Shown piece after piece: positions 23,738 to 33,205 of a stretch of 39,671 nt of DNA. The position numbers and the translations under genes were made by a program. The stretch covers positions 1-39,671 of the forward strand of contig CAZFPK010000026.1 of NCBI GenBank assembly GCA_964521025.1, given 5' to 3'. Origin of the DNA: DRTC01 sp964521025. GTDB lineage: Bacteria; Cloacimonadota; Cloacimonadia; Cloacimonadales; TCS61. The notes below the pieces were generated by a model that was given only the letters and a program-made list of their open reading frames with translations, searched no databases and was not told the DNA's origin. Numbering within the stretch: the stretch's first letter is position 1; every line of letters begins with the position of its first letter.

Positions 23738-24229
23738 TTACTTCACAAACCTCTCATCCGATTTGTGTTCATACGCTTTTTCAACTCTATTTTTTAACCA
23801 GCCGTATTTGATATTTTTGTCAATATCAAAACAATCGAATTCCGGAATGAATGGTTTAATATCGAGCAGCGGAGTTCCGTCGATTATATCTACATTGGAA
23901 ATATGTAAAATGTTCTTCTCGATCTTATCCAATCGCACGATCGATAAACCGATCTGATTCGGTCGTTTCGGAGCTCGGGTCGCAAAAACTCCGTGAATTT
24001 CATCTTCGAGAAAAGGTTGAACTTGAAGTTTATATTCCTTCGATAAATGAAAATGATATAAAAGGATAATATGCGAAAAACAGTCCAAATCCCGTAATCC
24101 TTCCTGAAATTCCGGGAAGATTTCGATAGTTCCTTTTATCCCTTTTGCTCCGATTGGCTGGATGGGCATTCCTTTTGGTTGTTCAAACGGGGAATGGATG
24201 GTGCCGATTGGTTTTAGTTGAGTTCTCAT
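23738..24229 (-). CDS. trmO: tRNA (N6-threonylcarbamoyladenosine(37)-N6)-methyltransferase TrmO
   Basis: This 163-residue protein is of the TsaA/YaeB beta-barrel family, which methylates t6A37 in certain tRNAs using SAM. Signatures are PIGTIHSPF at the start, KGTIEIFPEFQEGLRDLDCFSHIILLYHFH, and ATRAPKRPNQIGLSIVRLDKI followed by IIDGTPLLDIKPF, all characteristic of the family. The length is normal. It lies between the restriction-modification genes and mutL; tRNA-37 chemistry links it loosely to miaA. Confidence 0.92.
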   Translation of the reverse strand: MRTQLKPIGTIHSPFEQPKGMPIQPIGAKGIKGTIEIFPEFQEGLRDLDCFSHIILLYHFHLSKEYKLQVQPFLEDEIHGVFATRAPKRPNQIGLSIVRLDKIEKNILHISNVDIIDGTPLLDIKPFIPEFDCFDIDKNIKYGWLKNRVEKAYEHKSDERFVK

Positions 24230-24261
24230 TATAAAATGATATCGAGCAGCGAAAACTTTGA

Positions 24262-25404
24262 TTATCTTAAATAATTATAATAAAAAATCTCAAAACTACC
24301 TATTTTTGAAAAATTTATTGAGAAATTATGTTCATCGGTTTTTGATATTTTTACGCTGTCTATTCCAATTTTCTTCAGTTTATTATATGTTAATAATTCC
24401 CCTTCTTTCAAATCTAAAACCGTTCTTAATAACCATTGGGATAGTGCTTTATTTGGATTTGTCATAATTGCTTTTCCATTTGCTTGACAAATTGAAGCAT
24501 TAAATATTTCATCTGAAGGTAAATGTAAATTAAATGGAAGATGTCTTTTTGGAAAAAATACAGGGAATTTTTTATGAATAATTATTGGAACAGAAAGATA
24601 AACTTCTCCGATATTACGTTTTCGACCACCGGCATTCCATTGATTTAATCCACTTTTTTGTGATACTACTTTTTTAATCGAATTACTTAATCTTAATGAA
24701 TACAAAGGTAAAATCACATAATCTATACCTGGAATTTCTTTTTGTAAATCAGGTTTGATAAACTGATTATATAGTTCGAGTATTAAATTAAATGGATCAT
24801 CGATTATTTCAATATAAGTTTCGAAAGTTTTAGATGGTGTATAAAACCTCTTATATAAGGTACTCTTTGAAAAATTAAAAGAATATTCATTATTTTTATC
24901 TGAAAAATGAAAAGTTTTTTTAATCTCAGAATTTATCTTAATTGAATTAATATCGATAAAATCGTAATTAGTATTAAAAATCTGAATTACTTTTTTCTTC
25001 CTCGCAATACAATGATAGAAACTGTTATGGATATTATAGACTTTGTTAGCAAAATGAATTCTTTCATTTCGTAAATTTGAAATAAATTCAGATAACTCTA
25101 ATCCTTTCAGTCTATTTATATCGGTACTAAACCTATTAAATTCAGCAATTTTTTCAAATGATTTTCCGGAAGAAACAAAAGTTTTAATTCCGAAACCATA
25201 ATCTGATATTTTGGCATCATAAGCCAGGTCTTTTCTTGATAAATTCTTTGCATTAAATATCAGACAGAATAAGTTTTCAGCAATTCGATAATGTAGAAAA
25301 GGAATATCTGAACTACTTGCTAAACGAGATAATGAACAAATCGATTTAAGATATTTCTCGTATTCACTGCTTTGTTTTGAAGTAAATATTTGTAATAAAT
25401 CCAT
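24262..25404 (-). CDS. Type II restriction endonuclease with NgoFVII/BfiI-like C-terminal DNA-binding domain
   Basis: This 380-residue protein starts immediately after the methyltransferase stop, so the two genes form a tight pair. The C-terminal half contains NQWNAGGRKRN (residues 254-264) followed by IGEVYLSVPIIIHKKFPVFFP, ANGKAIMTNPNKALSQWLLR and KIGIDSVKI. I recognise this as the B3-like DNA-recognition domain of the NgoFVII/BfiI group. The N-terminal half lacks the HxK(x4)D motif of phospholipase D-type nucleases. Instead it has YDAKISDYGFGIKTF (Asp63 ... Lys74), LRNERI and YHCIARKK. A divergent PD-(D/E)xK-like site around Asp63/Lys74 is possible but unproven. The composition is more AT-rich than the flanking genes, which suggests transfer. 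Confidence 0.65.
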   Translation of the reverse strand: MDLLQIFTSKQSSEYEKYLKSICSLSRLASSSDIPFLHYRIAENLFCLIFNAKNLSRKDLAYDAKISDYGFGIKTFVSSGKSFEKIAEFNRFSTDINRLKGLELSEFISNLRNERIHFANKVYNIHNSFYHCIARKKKVIQIFNTNYDFIDINSIKINSEIKKTFHFSDKNNEYSFNFSKSTLYKRFYTPSKTFETYIEIIDDPFNLILELYNQFIKPDLQKEIPGIDYVILPLYSLRLSNSIKKVVSQKSGLNQWNAGGRKRNIGEVYLSVPIIIHKKFPVFFPKRHLPFNLHLPSDEIFNASICQANGKAIMTNPNKALSQWLLRTVLDLKEGELLTYNKLKKIGIDSVKISKTDEHNFSINFSKIGSFEIFYYNYLR

Positions 25405-26610
25405 TTATTTTCTTCTTAATACGATTAGATGTTCGGTTTTGATTCTTTCATCTTTATTTTTAGATGCGGGATTGATCTTTGATCGAAATAATACTCGCGA
25501 GATGATTTTATCAATATAAGTGATTTCGTGTTTCCAACCGACATTCTCTAGATGTTCTAATATTATATTATCTAAAGGGATAGGAGTTGTTCTGATTTTT
25601 GCCGGACCAACAAAAATGAACATATATTCATTAATTTTATCGCTTAATTCTTGAAATCTTCCTAAAATAGCGTTAAAATATCTTTGATAAAGTTTTCTTA
25701 GATGAGATTCATTAATATTTTCTAAATAATCAAAATATGTTTTAGATTGAATTTCAATATTAGGAACAGAACAGTATGGAATTTCATGCTTGCTTAGTTT
25801 TTTTATATAATTCTCTTTACATCCAAGAAAATACAATTCCATTTTTGTTGATCTGATGTATTCCTGAGCTTGAAGATAAGGAGGTGAAGTAATCAGAATA
25901 TCAATGTTTGATTTCAGACTATTTTTATAAATATCATTACCTGAAATTATTTTGGAAGCAACATCTTGGGGATAAAGTTTACTATATTGAAGTCGTTTAA
26001 ATAAAAACTTATTTATTTGATCGACGAACATATTAAAAAAACTGTGTTGCCAATTGTTTTTAAGCAAATTATCTATTTTCGCTTTTGCAAACTTCGAACT
26101 ATATAATTTGTGAGTTTTCTCATCACTAAAGGAAAAATATCGAGTAGTTTTTAATAATGGAATCAGGAGGATATATTTTAATTCGTCATCGAGGGAATGC
26201 ACATAACCCCAAGTTTTAAAAATTTGTTCTAAAAATTCTTCCGGAAACCAATAATTCAGATTTGACCAATCAGGAATAAATTGTTGTCGGCAATTGTGAA
26301 TATCATTAATGATCTGGGGTATATTGACATTAAGCGTTTTTTTTATCGCTGCTTTATGGATTACATCAAGCATTGGATTCAAATCCCACATTTCATAATC
26401 GAAACCATAAATCCTTGATACTAATCCGACTGTTCCCGAACCTGCAAAAGGATCAAAAACTGTCATATTTTCCCTGCCATAATTCTTTAAAATGAATGAT
26501 ATGATTTGAGGGATAAATTTTGCGGGATATTTATAGATGGAAAATGCTCCGTAAGTTGTTGTTGGAATATCTTTGTTTTCGTTTCTGAAAATTATATTTT
26601 TCTTTATCAT
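25405..26610 (-). CDS. DNA methyltransferase (N4-cytosine type) of a type II restriction-modification system
   Basis: This 401-residue protein has motif I DPFAGSGT at residues 53-60 (SAM binding) and motif IV TSPPY near residue 240 (catalytic). TSPPY rather than DPPY points to N4-cytosine methylation. The ~180 residues between the motifs probably include the target-recognition region. The N-terminal TTTYGAFSIYKYPAKFIPQ matches the lead-in seen in this methyltransferase group. It would protect the host DNA from the adjacent endonuclease. It lies 56 bases downstream of nifJ, beyond that gene's terminator, so it needs its own promoter; none was recognised. Confidence 0.88.
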   Translation of the reverse strand: MIKKNIIFRNENKDIPTTTYGAFSIYKYPAKFIPQIISFILKNYGRENMTVFDPFAGSGTVGLVSRIYGFDYEMWDLNPMLDVIHKAAIKKTLNVNIPQIINDIHNCRQQFIPDWSNLNYWFPEEFLEQIFKTWGYVHSLDDELKYILLIPLLKTTRYFSFSDEKTHKLYSSKFAKAKIDNLLKNNWQHSFFNMFVDQINKFLFKRLQYSKLYPQDVASKIISGNDIYKNSLKSNIDILITSPPYLQAQEYIRSTKMELYFLGCKENYIKKLSKHEIPYCSVPNIEIQSKTYFDYLENINESHLRKLYQRYFNAILGRFQELSDKINEYMFIFVGPAKIRTTPIPLDNIILEHLENVGWKHEITYIDKIISRVLFRSKINPASKNKDERIKTEHLIVLRRK

Positions 26611-26614
26611 TTAT

Positions 26615-26651
26615 CAAAAAAAAACTAACCATCCAGGAACTGATGGATGGT
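26615..26651 (-). terminator. Rho-independent terminator of nifJ
   Basis: On the minus strand, just after the nifJ stop, ACCATCCA and TGGATGGT form an 8-bp stem around an 8-base loop, followed by TAG and nine T's. Confidence 0.75.
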
Positions 26652-26666
26652 AAGTTTATAATTCAT

Positions 26667-29600
26667 CTACTTCTCAGCCAACTTCAGATAAAAAGCCAAT
26701 CTTTCTTTGGCATAATTCTCAAATTCTCTCCTGAAATTCTCGACTTTATCAGGGAAAGTCTGTTTAAGCGAAGTATATCGTTTCTCACCTTCGAGGAAAT
26801 CTCCAACCGGAATGGTCGGTTTTCTCGAGTCGAGAATGAACGGATTCTTATCTTCTTTTTTCAATTCGGGATTGAAACGATATAACATCCAATATCCGGA
26901 ATCGACTGCTTTTTTCTCTTCCTTCTGGGTCAGTTTCATATCGATACCATGATTAATACACGGAGCATAAGCAATGACGATCGCCGGTCCATCGTACGCT
27001 TCTGCTTCACGGATCGCTTTCAGAGCCTGGACTTTGTTCGCACCCATCGAAATGCAGGCAACATAAACATAGCCGTAACTCATCATCATCAAACCGAGGT
27101 CTTTTTTAACCGTATCTTTCCCGGATTCTGCGAATTTTGCGACAGAACCGAGTGGAGTCGCTTTCGAGGCTTGTCCTCCCGTATTGGAATAAACTTCCGT
27201 GTCCATCACCAGGATATTCATATTTCTGCCGGAAGCCATGACATGATCGAGTCCGCCGTATCCGATATCATAAGCCCAACCATCACCGCCAAAAGACCAG
27301 ACAGATTTCGGAATGAAATAATTTTGTAATTCCTTGAGCTTGAAAAGAACCTTCTTCCGCTCATCATTAACGCAGACTTTGATGGCAAACGGAATCATTT
27401 CTTTGAGTTTTTTTGTGTTTTCCTTCATCTCCGGACCTGTTGAATTCCAGTTCTCAACCGCATATTCGAGAGCTTTGATAAATGCTTTGATCCCGTTAGC
27501 AACTTCCAAAGCTGCTCCACCTTTTGCTTCCGCTTCTTTGATCATTTTCTTGAAATCATCTGATCTTCCATCCGAGATCAGGCGCTGCACTGCTGTTAAA
27601 AGTTGTCTGCGATTGGAATCGACAGCCAAACGCATCCCGAAACCATATTCGGCATTATCCTCGAAAAGCGAATTTGCCCAGGTCGGACCGAAACCGTCTT
27701 TGTTCTTACAATACGGAATTGTGGGGAAAGTTCCGCCCCAGATAGAGGAACAACCTGTTGCATTAGCAACGATCATCCTGTCTCCAAAAAGTTGAGTGAT
27801 CAATTTCACATAAGGAGTTTCTCCGCAACCCGCGCATGCACCGGAAAACTCCATCAAAGGTTGTTTAAATTGGCTTCCTTTCACAGTTGTTTCCAAATTA
27901 CTTCCCAGAACATCGTCGGGCAATAAATCGAAGAAAAGAGTGTTTTCTGCTTCGCCTTTTTTCCTCTCCTCCATAATTGTTTTCATTTCCAGAGCCTGTT
28001 TCGGACATTCGCGCACACAATTCTCACAACCCTGACAATCCTCGATATAGACCTGTATCTTATATCTGAAATCGTCTTTATCTTTGCCCATCGCAGGAAT
28101 TGTTTTGAATGTTTTGGGAGCATCCTGCAAATCTTTTTCTCTAATCAGTTTAGGACGAACAGCAGCGTGCGGACAAACAATTGCACATTGATTACATTGG
28201 ATACAATTCTCTGAGATCCAGTGCGGAACAAAGGGAGCAACTCCTCTTTTTTCCAGTTTAGTCGTACCGGAAGGAACAAAACCGTCGAAAGGCATCTGGG
28301 AAACCGGGATATCGTCACCTTTTTCGCGCATAATTATTTCAATCACATTTTTGGAAAAATCATCTGCATCGTCCGGAATGAGTTTTTTCATTTCAGCATG
28401 TTTTTCGGGTAGTATTTTTGGAACGGGAATTTCAATGAGAGCTGCGTTAGTCATATCAACTGCTTTCCAATTCATTTCCACAACTTCCCGACCTTTTTTC
28501 CCGAAATCCTTCTCGATCGCTTTTTTGATCATCTTAATTGCCTCTTCCCTGTCGAGAACTCCGGAAATCAGGAAAAATGCTGTCTGCATAACCGTATTGA
28601 TACGATTTTCCAAACCTACTTCATTAGCGATCTTCAAAGCATTGATATTATACAATTTTACTTTCTTATCGATGATGGTTTTCTGCATTTTCTGCGTCAG
28701 ATTCTCAAAAACAAAATCACCGACCCAATGCGAATTCAAGAGGAAAACTCCGTTCTCTTTGATTCCTTCCAGAATGTCATAACGACCGATAAATGCCTGG
28801 TTATGACAACCGATAAAATCAGCATTTGTTACCAGGTAGGCGGATTGGATATTCTCCTTTCCGAATCGTAAATGACTGCGCGTAATGCCACCCGATTTTT
28901 TGGAATCATACTGGAAATAACCTTGAACAAACATCTCCGTGTTATCACCGATGATCTTGATCGAATTCTTGTTCGCGCCGACAGTTCCATCCGAACCGAG
29001 TCCCCAGAATTTACAGCTGATCGTTCCTTTGGGAGTCGAGTCGATATTTTCCGTAACCGGTAAAGATTTGAAGGAAACATCATCTTCGATCCCGACCGTG
29101 AAATTATGAGAACATTTTCCTTCGAGATGATCGTAAACCGCTTTCACCATCGAGGGTGTGAATTCTTTCGAGGAAAGTCCGTATCGACCACCGATGATAG
29201 TCAGATCTTTCCTGTCTTTGAGAGCCGCGACAACATCGAGATAAAGAGGTTCTCCGATAGAACCGCATTCTTTGGTTCGATCCAGAACTGCGATTTTCTT
29301 TACGGAAAAAGGAATAGCATTGATAAAAGCAGAAACCGAAAACGGACGGAATAATCTTACTTTGATCAAACCTAATTTCTCACCTTTTTTATTAAGATGA
29401 TTGATCGTTTCCTCGATGGTCTCTACTCCGCTTCCCATGGCAATTATTATTTTTTCAGCATCCGCAGCTCCGAAATAATCGAAAAGGTGATACTGTCTGC
29501 CGGTTATTTCCGCAACTTTATCCATATATTCCTGCACGATTTCGGGAGTTGCATCATAATATCTATTTACTGTTTCCCTGCCCTGGAAATAAACATCCGG

Positions 29601-30269
29601 ATTTTGTGCTCCGACTTTTACCTGCGGATTTTCCGGATTCATAGCACGCGAGCGAAAATCCTCCACATATTTCATCTCAACCAGATCGGAAATAGTTTCA
29701 TAATCTATCATATCGATTTTCTGGATTTCATGAGAATTTCTGAAACCATCGAAAAAATTCAAAAAAGGAACTTTGGATTTGAGTGTTGCCAGATGAGAAA
29801 CAATTGCCAGATCGATAATTTCCTGGATAGAACTCTTCGCCATCAAACCGAAACCCGTATTCCTGGCTGACATCACATCGGAATGATCTCCGAAAATGGA
29901 GAGCGACTGCACTGCCAGAGATCGAGCCGAAACATGGAAAACTGTCGGCAGCATTTCTCCGGCAATTTTATGCATATTGGGTAGCATTAACATCAAACCT
30001 TGCGAGGCTGTAAAAGTCGTTGTAAAAGCTCCCGCTGAAAGCGAACCGTGAACCGCTCCGGCAGCTCCTGCTTCAGACTGCATTTCAATCACATCTACAG
30101 GTTGCCCGTAGATATTTTTCTTGTCATTAGCAGCCCACAAATCGGCAAGTTCACCCATTCCGGAAGATGGGGTGATTGGATATATTGCGGCTACATCGCT
30201 AAAAGCATAAGCAATATGAGTAGCTGCGGTATTTCCATCGATTGTTTTTTTAATAAAATCCTTTTTCAT
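26667..30269 (-). CDS. nifJ: Pyruvate:ferredoxin (flavodoxin) oxidoreductase
   Basis: This 1200-residue single-chain enzyme oxidises pyruvate with CoA to acetyl-CoA and CO2, reducing ferredoxin. It is the main source of reduced ferredoxin in many anaerobes. Domain I starts with GNTAATHIAYAFSDVAAIYPITPSS and is followed by the gamma domain. The ferredoxin-like insert has two [4Fe-4S] motifs, CIQCNQCAIVCPHA (about 690) and CQGCENCVRECPKQAL (about 750). The C-terminal TPP domain has CAGCGETPYVKLITQLFG, NATGCSSIWGG and the GDGWAYDIGYGGLDHV TPP/Mg motif, ending near the NTGGQ(A)SK segment and a short tail. All expected residues are present. A GAGG box precedes the ATG. A palindrome upstream resembles one before the Nfn genes. 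Confidence 0.97.
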   Translation of the reverse strand: MKKDFIKKTIDGNTAATHIAYAFSDVAAIYPITPSSGMGELADLWAANDKKNIYGQPVDVIEMQSEAGAAGAVHGSLSAGAFTTTFTASQGLMLMLPNMHKIAGEMLPTVFHVSARSLAVQSLSIFGDHSDVMSARNTGFGLMAKSSIQEIIDLAIVSHLATLKSKVPFLNFFDGFRNSHEIQKIDMIDYETISDLVEMKYVEDFRSRAMNPENPQVKVGAQNPDVYFQGRETVNRYYDATPEIVQEYMDKVAEITGRQYHLFDYFGAADAEKIIIAMGSGVETIEETINHLNKKGEKLGLIKVRLFRPFSVSAFINAIPFSVKKIAVLDRTKECGSIGEPLYLDVVAALKDRKDLTIIGGRYGLSSKEFTPSMVKAVYDHLEGKCSHNFTVGIEDDVSFKSLPVTENIDSTPKGTISCKFWGLGSDGTVGANKNSIKIIGDNTEMFVQGYFQYDSKKSGGITRSHLRFGKENIQSAYLVTNADFIGCHNQAFIGRYDILEGIKENGVFLLNSHWVGDFVFENLTQKMQKTIIDKKVKLYNINALKIANEVGLENRINTVMQTAFFLISGVLDREEAIKMIKKAIEKDFGKKGREVVEMNWKAVDMTNAALIEIPVPKILPEKHAEMKKLIPDDADDFSKNVIEIIMREKGDDIPVSQMPFDGFVPSGTTKLEKRGVAPFVPHWISENCIQCNQCAIVCPHAAVRPKLIREKDLQDAPKTFKTIPAMGKDKDDFRYKIQVYIEDCQGCENCVRECPKQALEMKTIMEERKKGEAENTLFFDLLPDDVLGSNLETTVKGSQFKQPLMEFSGACAGCGETPYVKLITQLFGDRMIVANATGCSSIWGGTFPTIPYCKNKDGFGPTWANSLFEDNAEYGFGMRLAVDSNRRQLLTAVQRLISDGRSDDFKKMIKEAEAKGGAALEVANGIKAFIKALEYAVENWNSTGPEMKENTKKLKEMIPFAIKVCVNDERKKVLFKLKELQNYFIPKSVWSFGGDGWAYDIGYGGLDHVMASGRNMNILVMDTEVYSNTGGQASKATPLGSVAKFAESGKDTVKKDLGLMMMSYGYVYVACISMGANKVQALKAIREAEAYDGPAIVIAYAPCINHGIDMKLTQKEEKKAVDSGYWMLYRFNPELKKEDKNPFILDSRKPTIPVGDFLEGEKRYTSLKQTFPDKVENFRREFENYAKERLAFYLKLAEK

Positions 30270-30311
30270 TTTCTTACCTCTTATTTCATCTGATTTTGTT
30301 CAAAAAATTTA

Positions 30312-30330
30312 TTGTCGGATTTATCGTCAA
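30312..30330 (-). promoter_or_regulatory. Palindromic operator or promoter element upstream of nifJ
   Basis: In the gene direction the sequence is TTGACGATAAATCCGACAA, 43 bases before the ATG. Its ends pair as TTGNCG/CGNCAA. Nearly the same element stands before the Nfn operon (35973-35993). Confidence 0.5.
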
Positions 30331-30476
30331 CTTTTAAAGAACATTACTTTATAGAAGAATTAAACTTGAACAATAATGAAATTAACGATGAGGAAATATT
30401 TATTCAATGTTATTAGGATTTTTTATATTGAACTTAAATATCGAAATTCCAAAAGGGAAATAAATAAGTTTTTCCA

Positions 30477-30496
30477 TTGACTATATTTTAAACCGA
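30477..30496 (+). promoter_or_regulatory. Possible promoter element (TTGAC ... CCGA) of the first beta-helix gene
   Basis: TTGACTATATTTTAAACCGA is an instance of the shared pattern (spacing 11). If functional, it implies a leader of about 300 bases before the ATG at 30815. Confidence 0.3.
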
Positions 30497-30814
30497 ATTT
30501 AAAAGTGTCCTCGTTTTATAAAGAGAGAAATATGATGAGATATTTATTTGATTTTGACTTTTCCAGTATTCATTACAAGTTCTTAAATATTCAACTCTCA
30601 CTGCCCCCCCCCATTCTGCGTAATTGCCTATAAATCAGTAAGTTACGAATTCAATAAAACTTCAACCGGAACAGACAGATCGCACGACTTTGCACGAAAT
30701 ACTATTAATGGATTGGTTAAATTCAAATTCGGTTGAGATGGTTTTTCTTTATTGCGGTTTTGTCGAATATCTGTTTCGTATGAAGGAAAAAAAAAAAACT
30801 AAAAAAAGGAGTTT

Positions 30815-32977
30815 ATGATGTATAAATTTATTTTACTCGTAATGCTGACATTAAGCATTACTTTTGCTAATACCGAAACACGAACTGTAGGTCCCGGACA
30901 GGACTATGCTACTATTCAAGCAGCAATAAACGCTGCAAACGATGGTGATTTTATCATTGTTTATGCATATCCGTTCGATGATTATGATGCTATCCATTTT
31001 TTAGGAAAAGACATCACTGTATCCGGTGTGGCAAATGTTACCATCGATGGAGGAACTTCGTCAGTAGTTGTTAATATGATCAATGCCGAAGGTGCTACCC
31101 TAGAGAATTTCACAATAACCGGATCATCATCAGCGACCGGAGTCTTGTGTTCATATATCTCATATCAACAAATAATGTACAACACTATCGAAGATGTAGA
31201 AATCGGCATCGAAGTTGTCGATTGTTCTCATATTTATATCGAGAACAATAAGCTGATCGATAATGGTATCGGGTGCAAATTAGATGATGTTTATCCCGTA
31301 TCCGACCAGCCTAATGTGAATGTAAATGATTTTTCAGGAAATGGAATTGGAATTTATATTGAAAATACTTCTACTGCTTATCTAATAGGAAATATCTTTT
31401 TTGAAAATCCAACTGCTATTTCCATGTCAGATATAAATGGTTTAAATGTTTACCTCGACAGATGCACTATAAGTGACAACTTTACGGGCATCGATCTTGG
31501 TAATAATGCAGTTGTAACAATTGAAAATTCCATTATCTGGGATAATACTTATAGCATCTTTGATACTGCTTATGAACTGGATATTACCTATTCCTGTTTC
31601 GAAGGAGCGCTTGCAGGCAGCGGCAACATCAACGAAAATCCCAAATTCTGCCTGGAAGAAGGATATGAATATCACCTTTACGAAGGCAGCCCCTGTATCG
31701 ATACCGGAGATCCTACCATGTCAGACGAAGATGATACTTGTATCGATATGGGCTGTTATCCAACTACATTCGAATTAAAACCGATAAATGGCGGTATATG
31801 GAACTGGGATTCCTTTCCGAGACTGCAAAGAGAGAACAATGATCCGTTCAATGCTCCCGACCTGCTGGCTGTGATGCTGCCTTACCTGCCGGAATTGATT
31901 CTGCAATATAATTTTGGAGATGTATTAACTTACAGTTATCAAAATGGTTGGATTCCAATAGAAGGTTATCCAATCTTTTCTGATAGAGGTTACAAACTCA
32001 AACCCGGAGAGGACGGATTTTTCTATCTTCCGGAACCAGGCAGCAGACTCGCGGCAGACCATTCAAAAACACTGATTCCGGGTGCGGGCAACTGGGTAGG
32101 TTACTGGCTGCCTTTTACCCAGAAATGGGAAGATGCTCTCGGAGGTCAATTAGATCATATTAAATCTATTAAAGCGGAAAACTGGTATCTTTATAAAGAA
32201 CACGGGCATTGGTATGGAGATAGTTCCGGAACAGCCGCTGAATATACTTTTATCTATGGAGAGAGCTACATCATCGAAGTCTCCGAGCAATTCGACCTGC
32301 GCTGGTATGAGAGCGGGAACAGATCGGAAGGTTATGAGAAACCGGAAACCGAATATTACACTTATGAAGATAAACCCAATTATGAAATGATCGAGATCGA
32401 ATCCATCGAGAACGGAGACGATATCCTCGAGATCGGGATCTTCCAGGATGATGTCTGCGTTGGTGCCAGCAAAGTCGAGGAATATCCCGTGAGCCTGATG
32501 GCTTATACGGATGCTGTGAACCGTAATGATGAATTGAGTTTCGAACTGTATTCCGGCAGGTCTGCCAATCAAAGTATTAAAACAGTTCTGAAGTATAATT
32601 TCGATACCGGGGAATATGAAAGCACTATTCTTCATCCTTTTGAAAGTGAATTCTCTTTGGTCAAATTAGTTCGTTATGATATTGATCTTCCGGAAGGAGA
32701 TGCCGACTTGAGACTTTCCAATTATCCCAATCCTTTTACCAATATCACCACCATTTCGTATTCCTTGCCTGAAAACACCAGAACAGACCTCTCGATCTAT
32801 AATCTCAAAGGTCAAAAGGTCAAAACCATGGCAGCAGGAGAGATAACACAAGGAGAACAGCAGATAACCTGGGACGGAACAGACGAAAACAATAAATCCC
32901 TTACCAGCGGGATTTATATGTACCGGTTGGAAACTCCCGGAAAAGTCCTGAACAAGAAAATGATCCTGATAAGATAA
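30815..32977 (+). CDS. Secreted right-handed beta-helix protein with C-terminal sorting domain
   Basis: This 720-residue protein has a signal peptide (MYKFILLVMLTLSITFA) after a double ATG and a strong AAAGGAG. Residues about 20-310 form a pectin-lyase-like beta-helix: GPGQDYATIQAAINAANDGD (the usual first turn), repeated IENN/ISDN turns, and the closing block SPCIDTGDPTMSDEDDTCIDMG. The middle (about 325-630) starts WNWDSFPRLQRENN and has further beta structure. The last ~85 residues (LSNYPNPFTNITTISYSLPE ... SGIYMYRLETPGKVLNKKMIL) are a FlgD-Ig-like type A sorting domain, expected to direct secretion and surface attachment by a type IX-like system. It may act as an adhesin or glycan-binding protein; no lyase active site is identifiable. 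Confidence 0.88.
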   Translation: MMYKFILLVMLTLSITFANTETRTVGPGQDYATIQAAINAANDGDFIIVYAYPFDDYDAIHFLGKDITVSGVANVTIDGGTSSVVVNMINAEGATLENFTITGSSSATGVLCSYISYQQIMYNTIEDVEIGIEVVDCSHIYIENNKLIDNGIGCKLDDVYPVSDQPNVNVNDFSGNGIGIYIENTSTAYLIGNIFFENPTAISMSDINGLNVYLDRCTISDNFTGIDLGNNAVVTIENSIIWDNTYSIFDTAYELDITYSCFEGALAGSGNINENPKFCLEEGYEYHLYEGSPCIDTGDPTMSDEDDTCIDMGCYPTTFELKPINGGIWNWDSFPRLQRENNDPFNAPDLLAVMLPYLPELILQYNFGDVLTYSYQNGWIPIEGYPIFSDRGYKLKPGEDGFFYLPEPGSRLAADHSKTLIPGAGNWVGYWLPFTQKWEDALGGQLDHIKSIKAENWYLYKEHGHWYGDSSGTAAEYTFIYGESYIIEVSEQFDLRWYESGNRSEGYEKPETEYYTYEDKPNYEMIEIESIENGDDILEIGIFQDDVCVGASKVEEYPVSLMAYTDAVNRNDELSFELYSGRSANQSIKTVLKYNFDTGEYESTILHPFESEFSLVKLVRYDIDLPEGDADLRLSNYPNPFTNITTISYSLPENTRTDLSIYNLKGQKVKTMAAGEITQGEQQITWDGTDENNKSLTSGIYMYRLETPGKVLNKKMILIR

Positions 32978-32986
32978 ATCGATGTT

Positions 32987-33014
32987 GAAGGCGACAATGC
33001 GCATTGTCGCCTTC
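32987..33014. terminator. Perfect 28-base palindrome, likely terminator or REP element
   Basis: GAAGGCGACAATGC (32987-33000) is followed directly by its exact reverse complement (33001-33014), ten bases after the beta-helix stop. No T tract follows, so it may be a rho-dependent or mRNA-stabilising hairpin rather than a classical terminator. Confidence 0.5.
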
Positions 33015-33035
33015 GATTAAAATCGGAACACTTTA

Positions 33036-33066
33036 TGACCGTGTCCGGCTGCTGACCGAAGGTTGT
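33036..33066. repeat. Partial copy of the foldback element's terminal repeat
   Basis: TGACCGTGTCCGGCT is identical to 1241-1255 and the following 15 bases are similar. From here to about 33187 several hairpins follow (AAACCTT/AAGGTTT, AACTTGT and GACTTGT variants), ending just before the next gene. Confidence 0.6.
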
Positions 33067-33205
33067 TGAACTTCTTGCTTTTCTAAACCTTCGCAAGGTT
33101 TGAAATAACTTAACAAGTTTCAAAAAACTTGTGAAGTTTTAGGTTCATTCATTTTAGACTTGTTAAGTCTCAAAGACTTCACAAGATCAATGAAAAGGAA
33201 ACATT

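Larger units (their letters stand above)
30270..30814. other. 545-base non-coding region between divergent nifJ and the first beta-helix gene
   Basis: No convincing gene was seen. Present are the palindrome at 30312-30330 (nifJ side), a TTGAC...CCGA element at 30477-30496 (plus strand), a nine-C run at 30604-30612, AT-rich spacer, and a 12-A run just before the ribosome-binding site AAAGGAG of the beta-helix gene. A 33-codon frame at 30532 opens with two ATGs, spans the C run and has a weak GAGAG box; it is probably not a gene. Confidence 0.7.

Noticed and set aside
27334..27926. Frames of 107-153 codons on the plus strand within nifJ.
   Set aside because: They are shadows of the nifJ reading frame; no start signals or known domains.
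30532..30633. 33-codon frame spanning the nine-C run, with a weak GAGAG box.
   Set aside because: It is too short and low in complexity to call, and does not connect in frame to the downstream gene.
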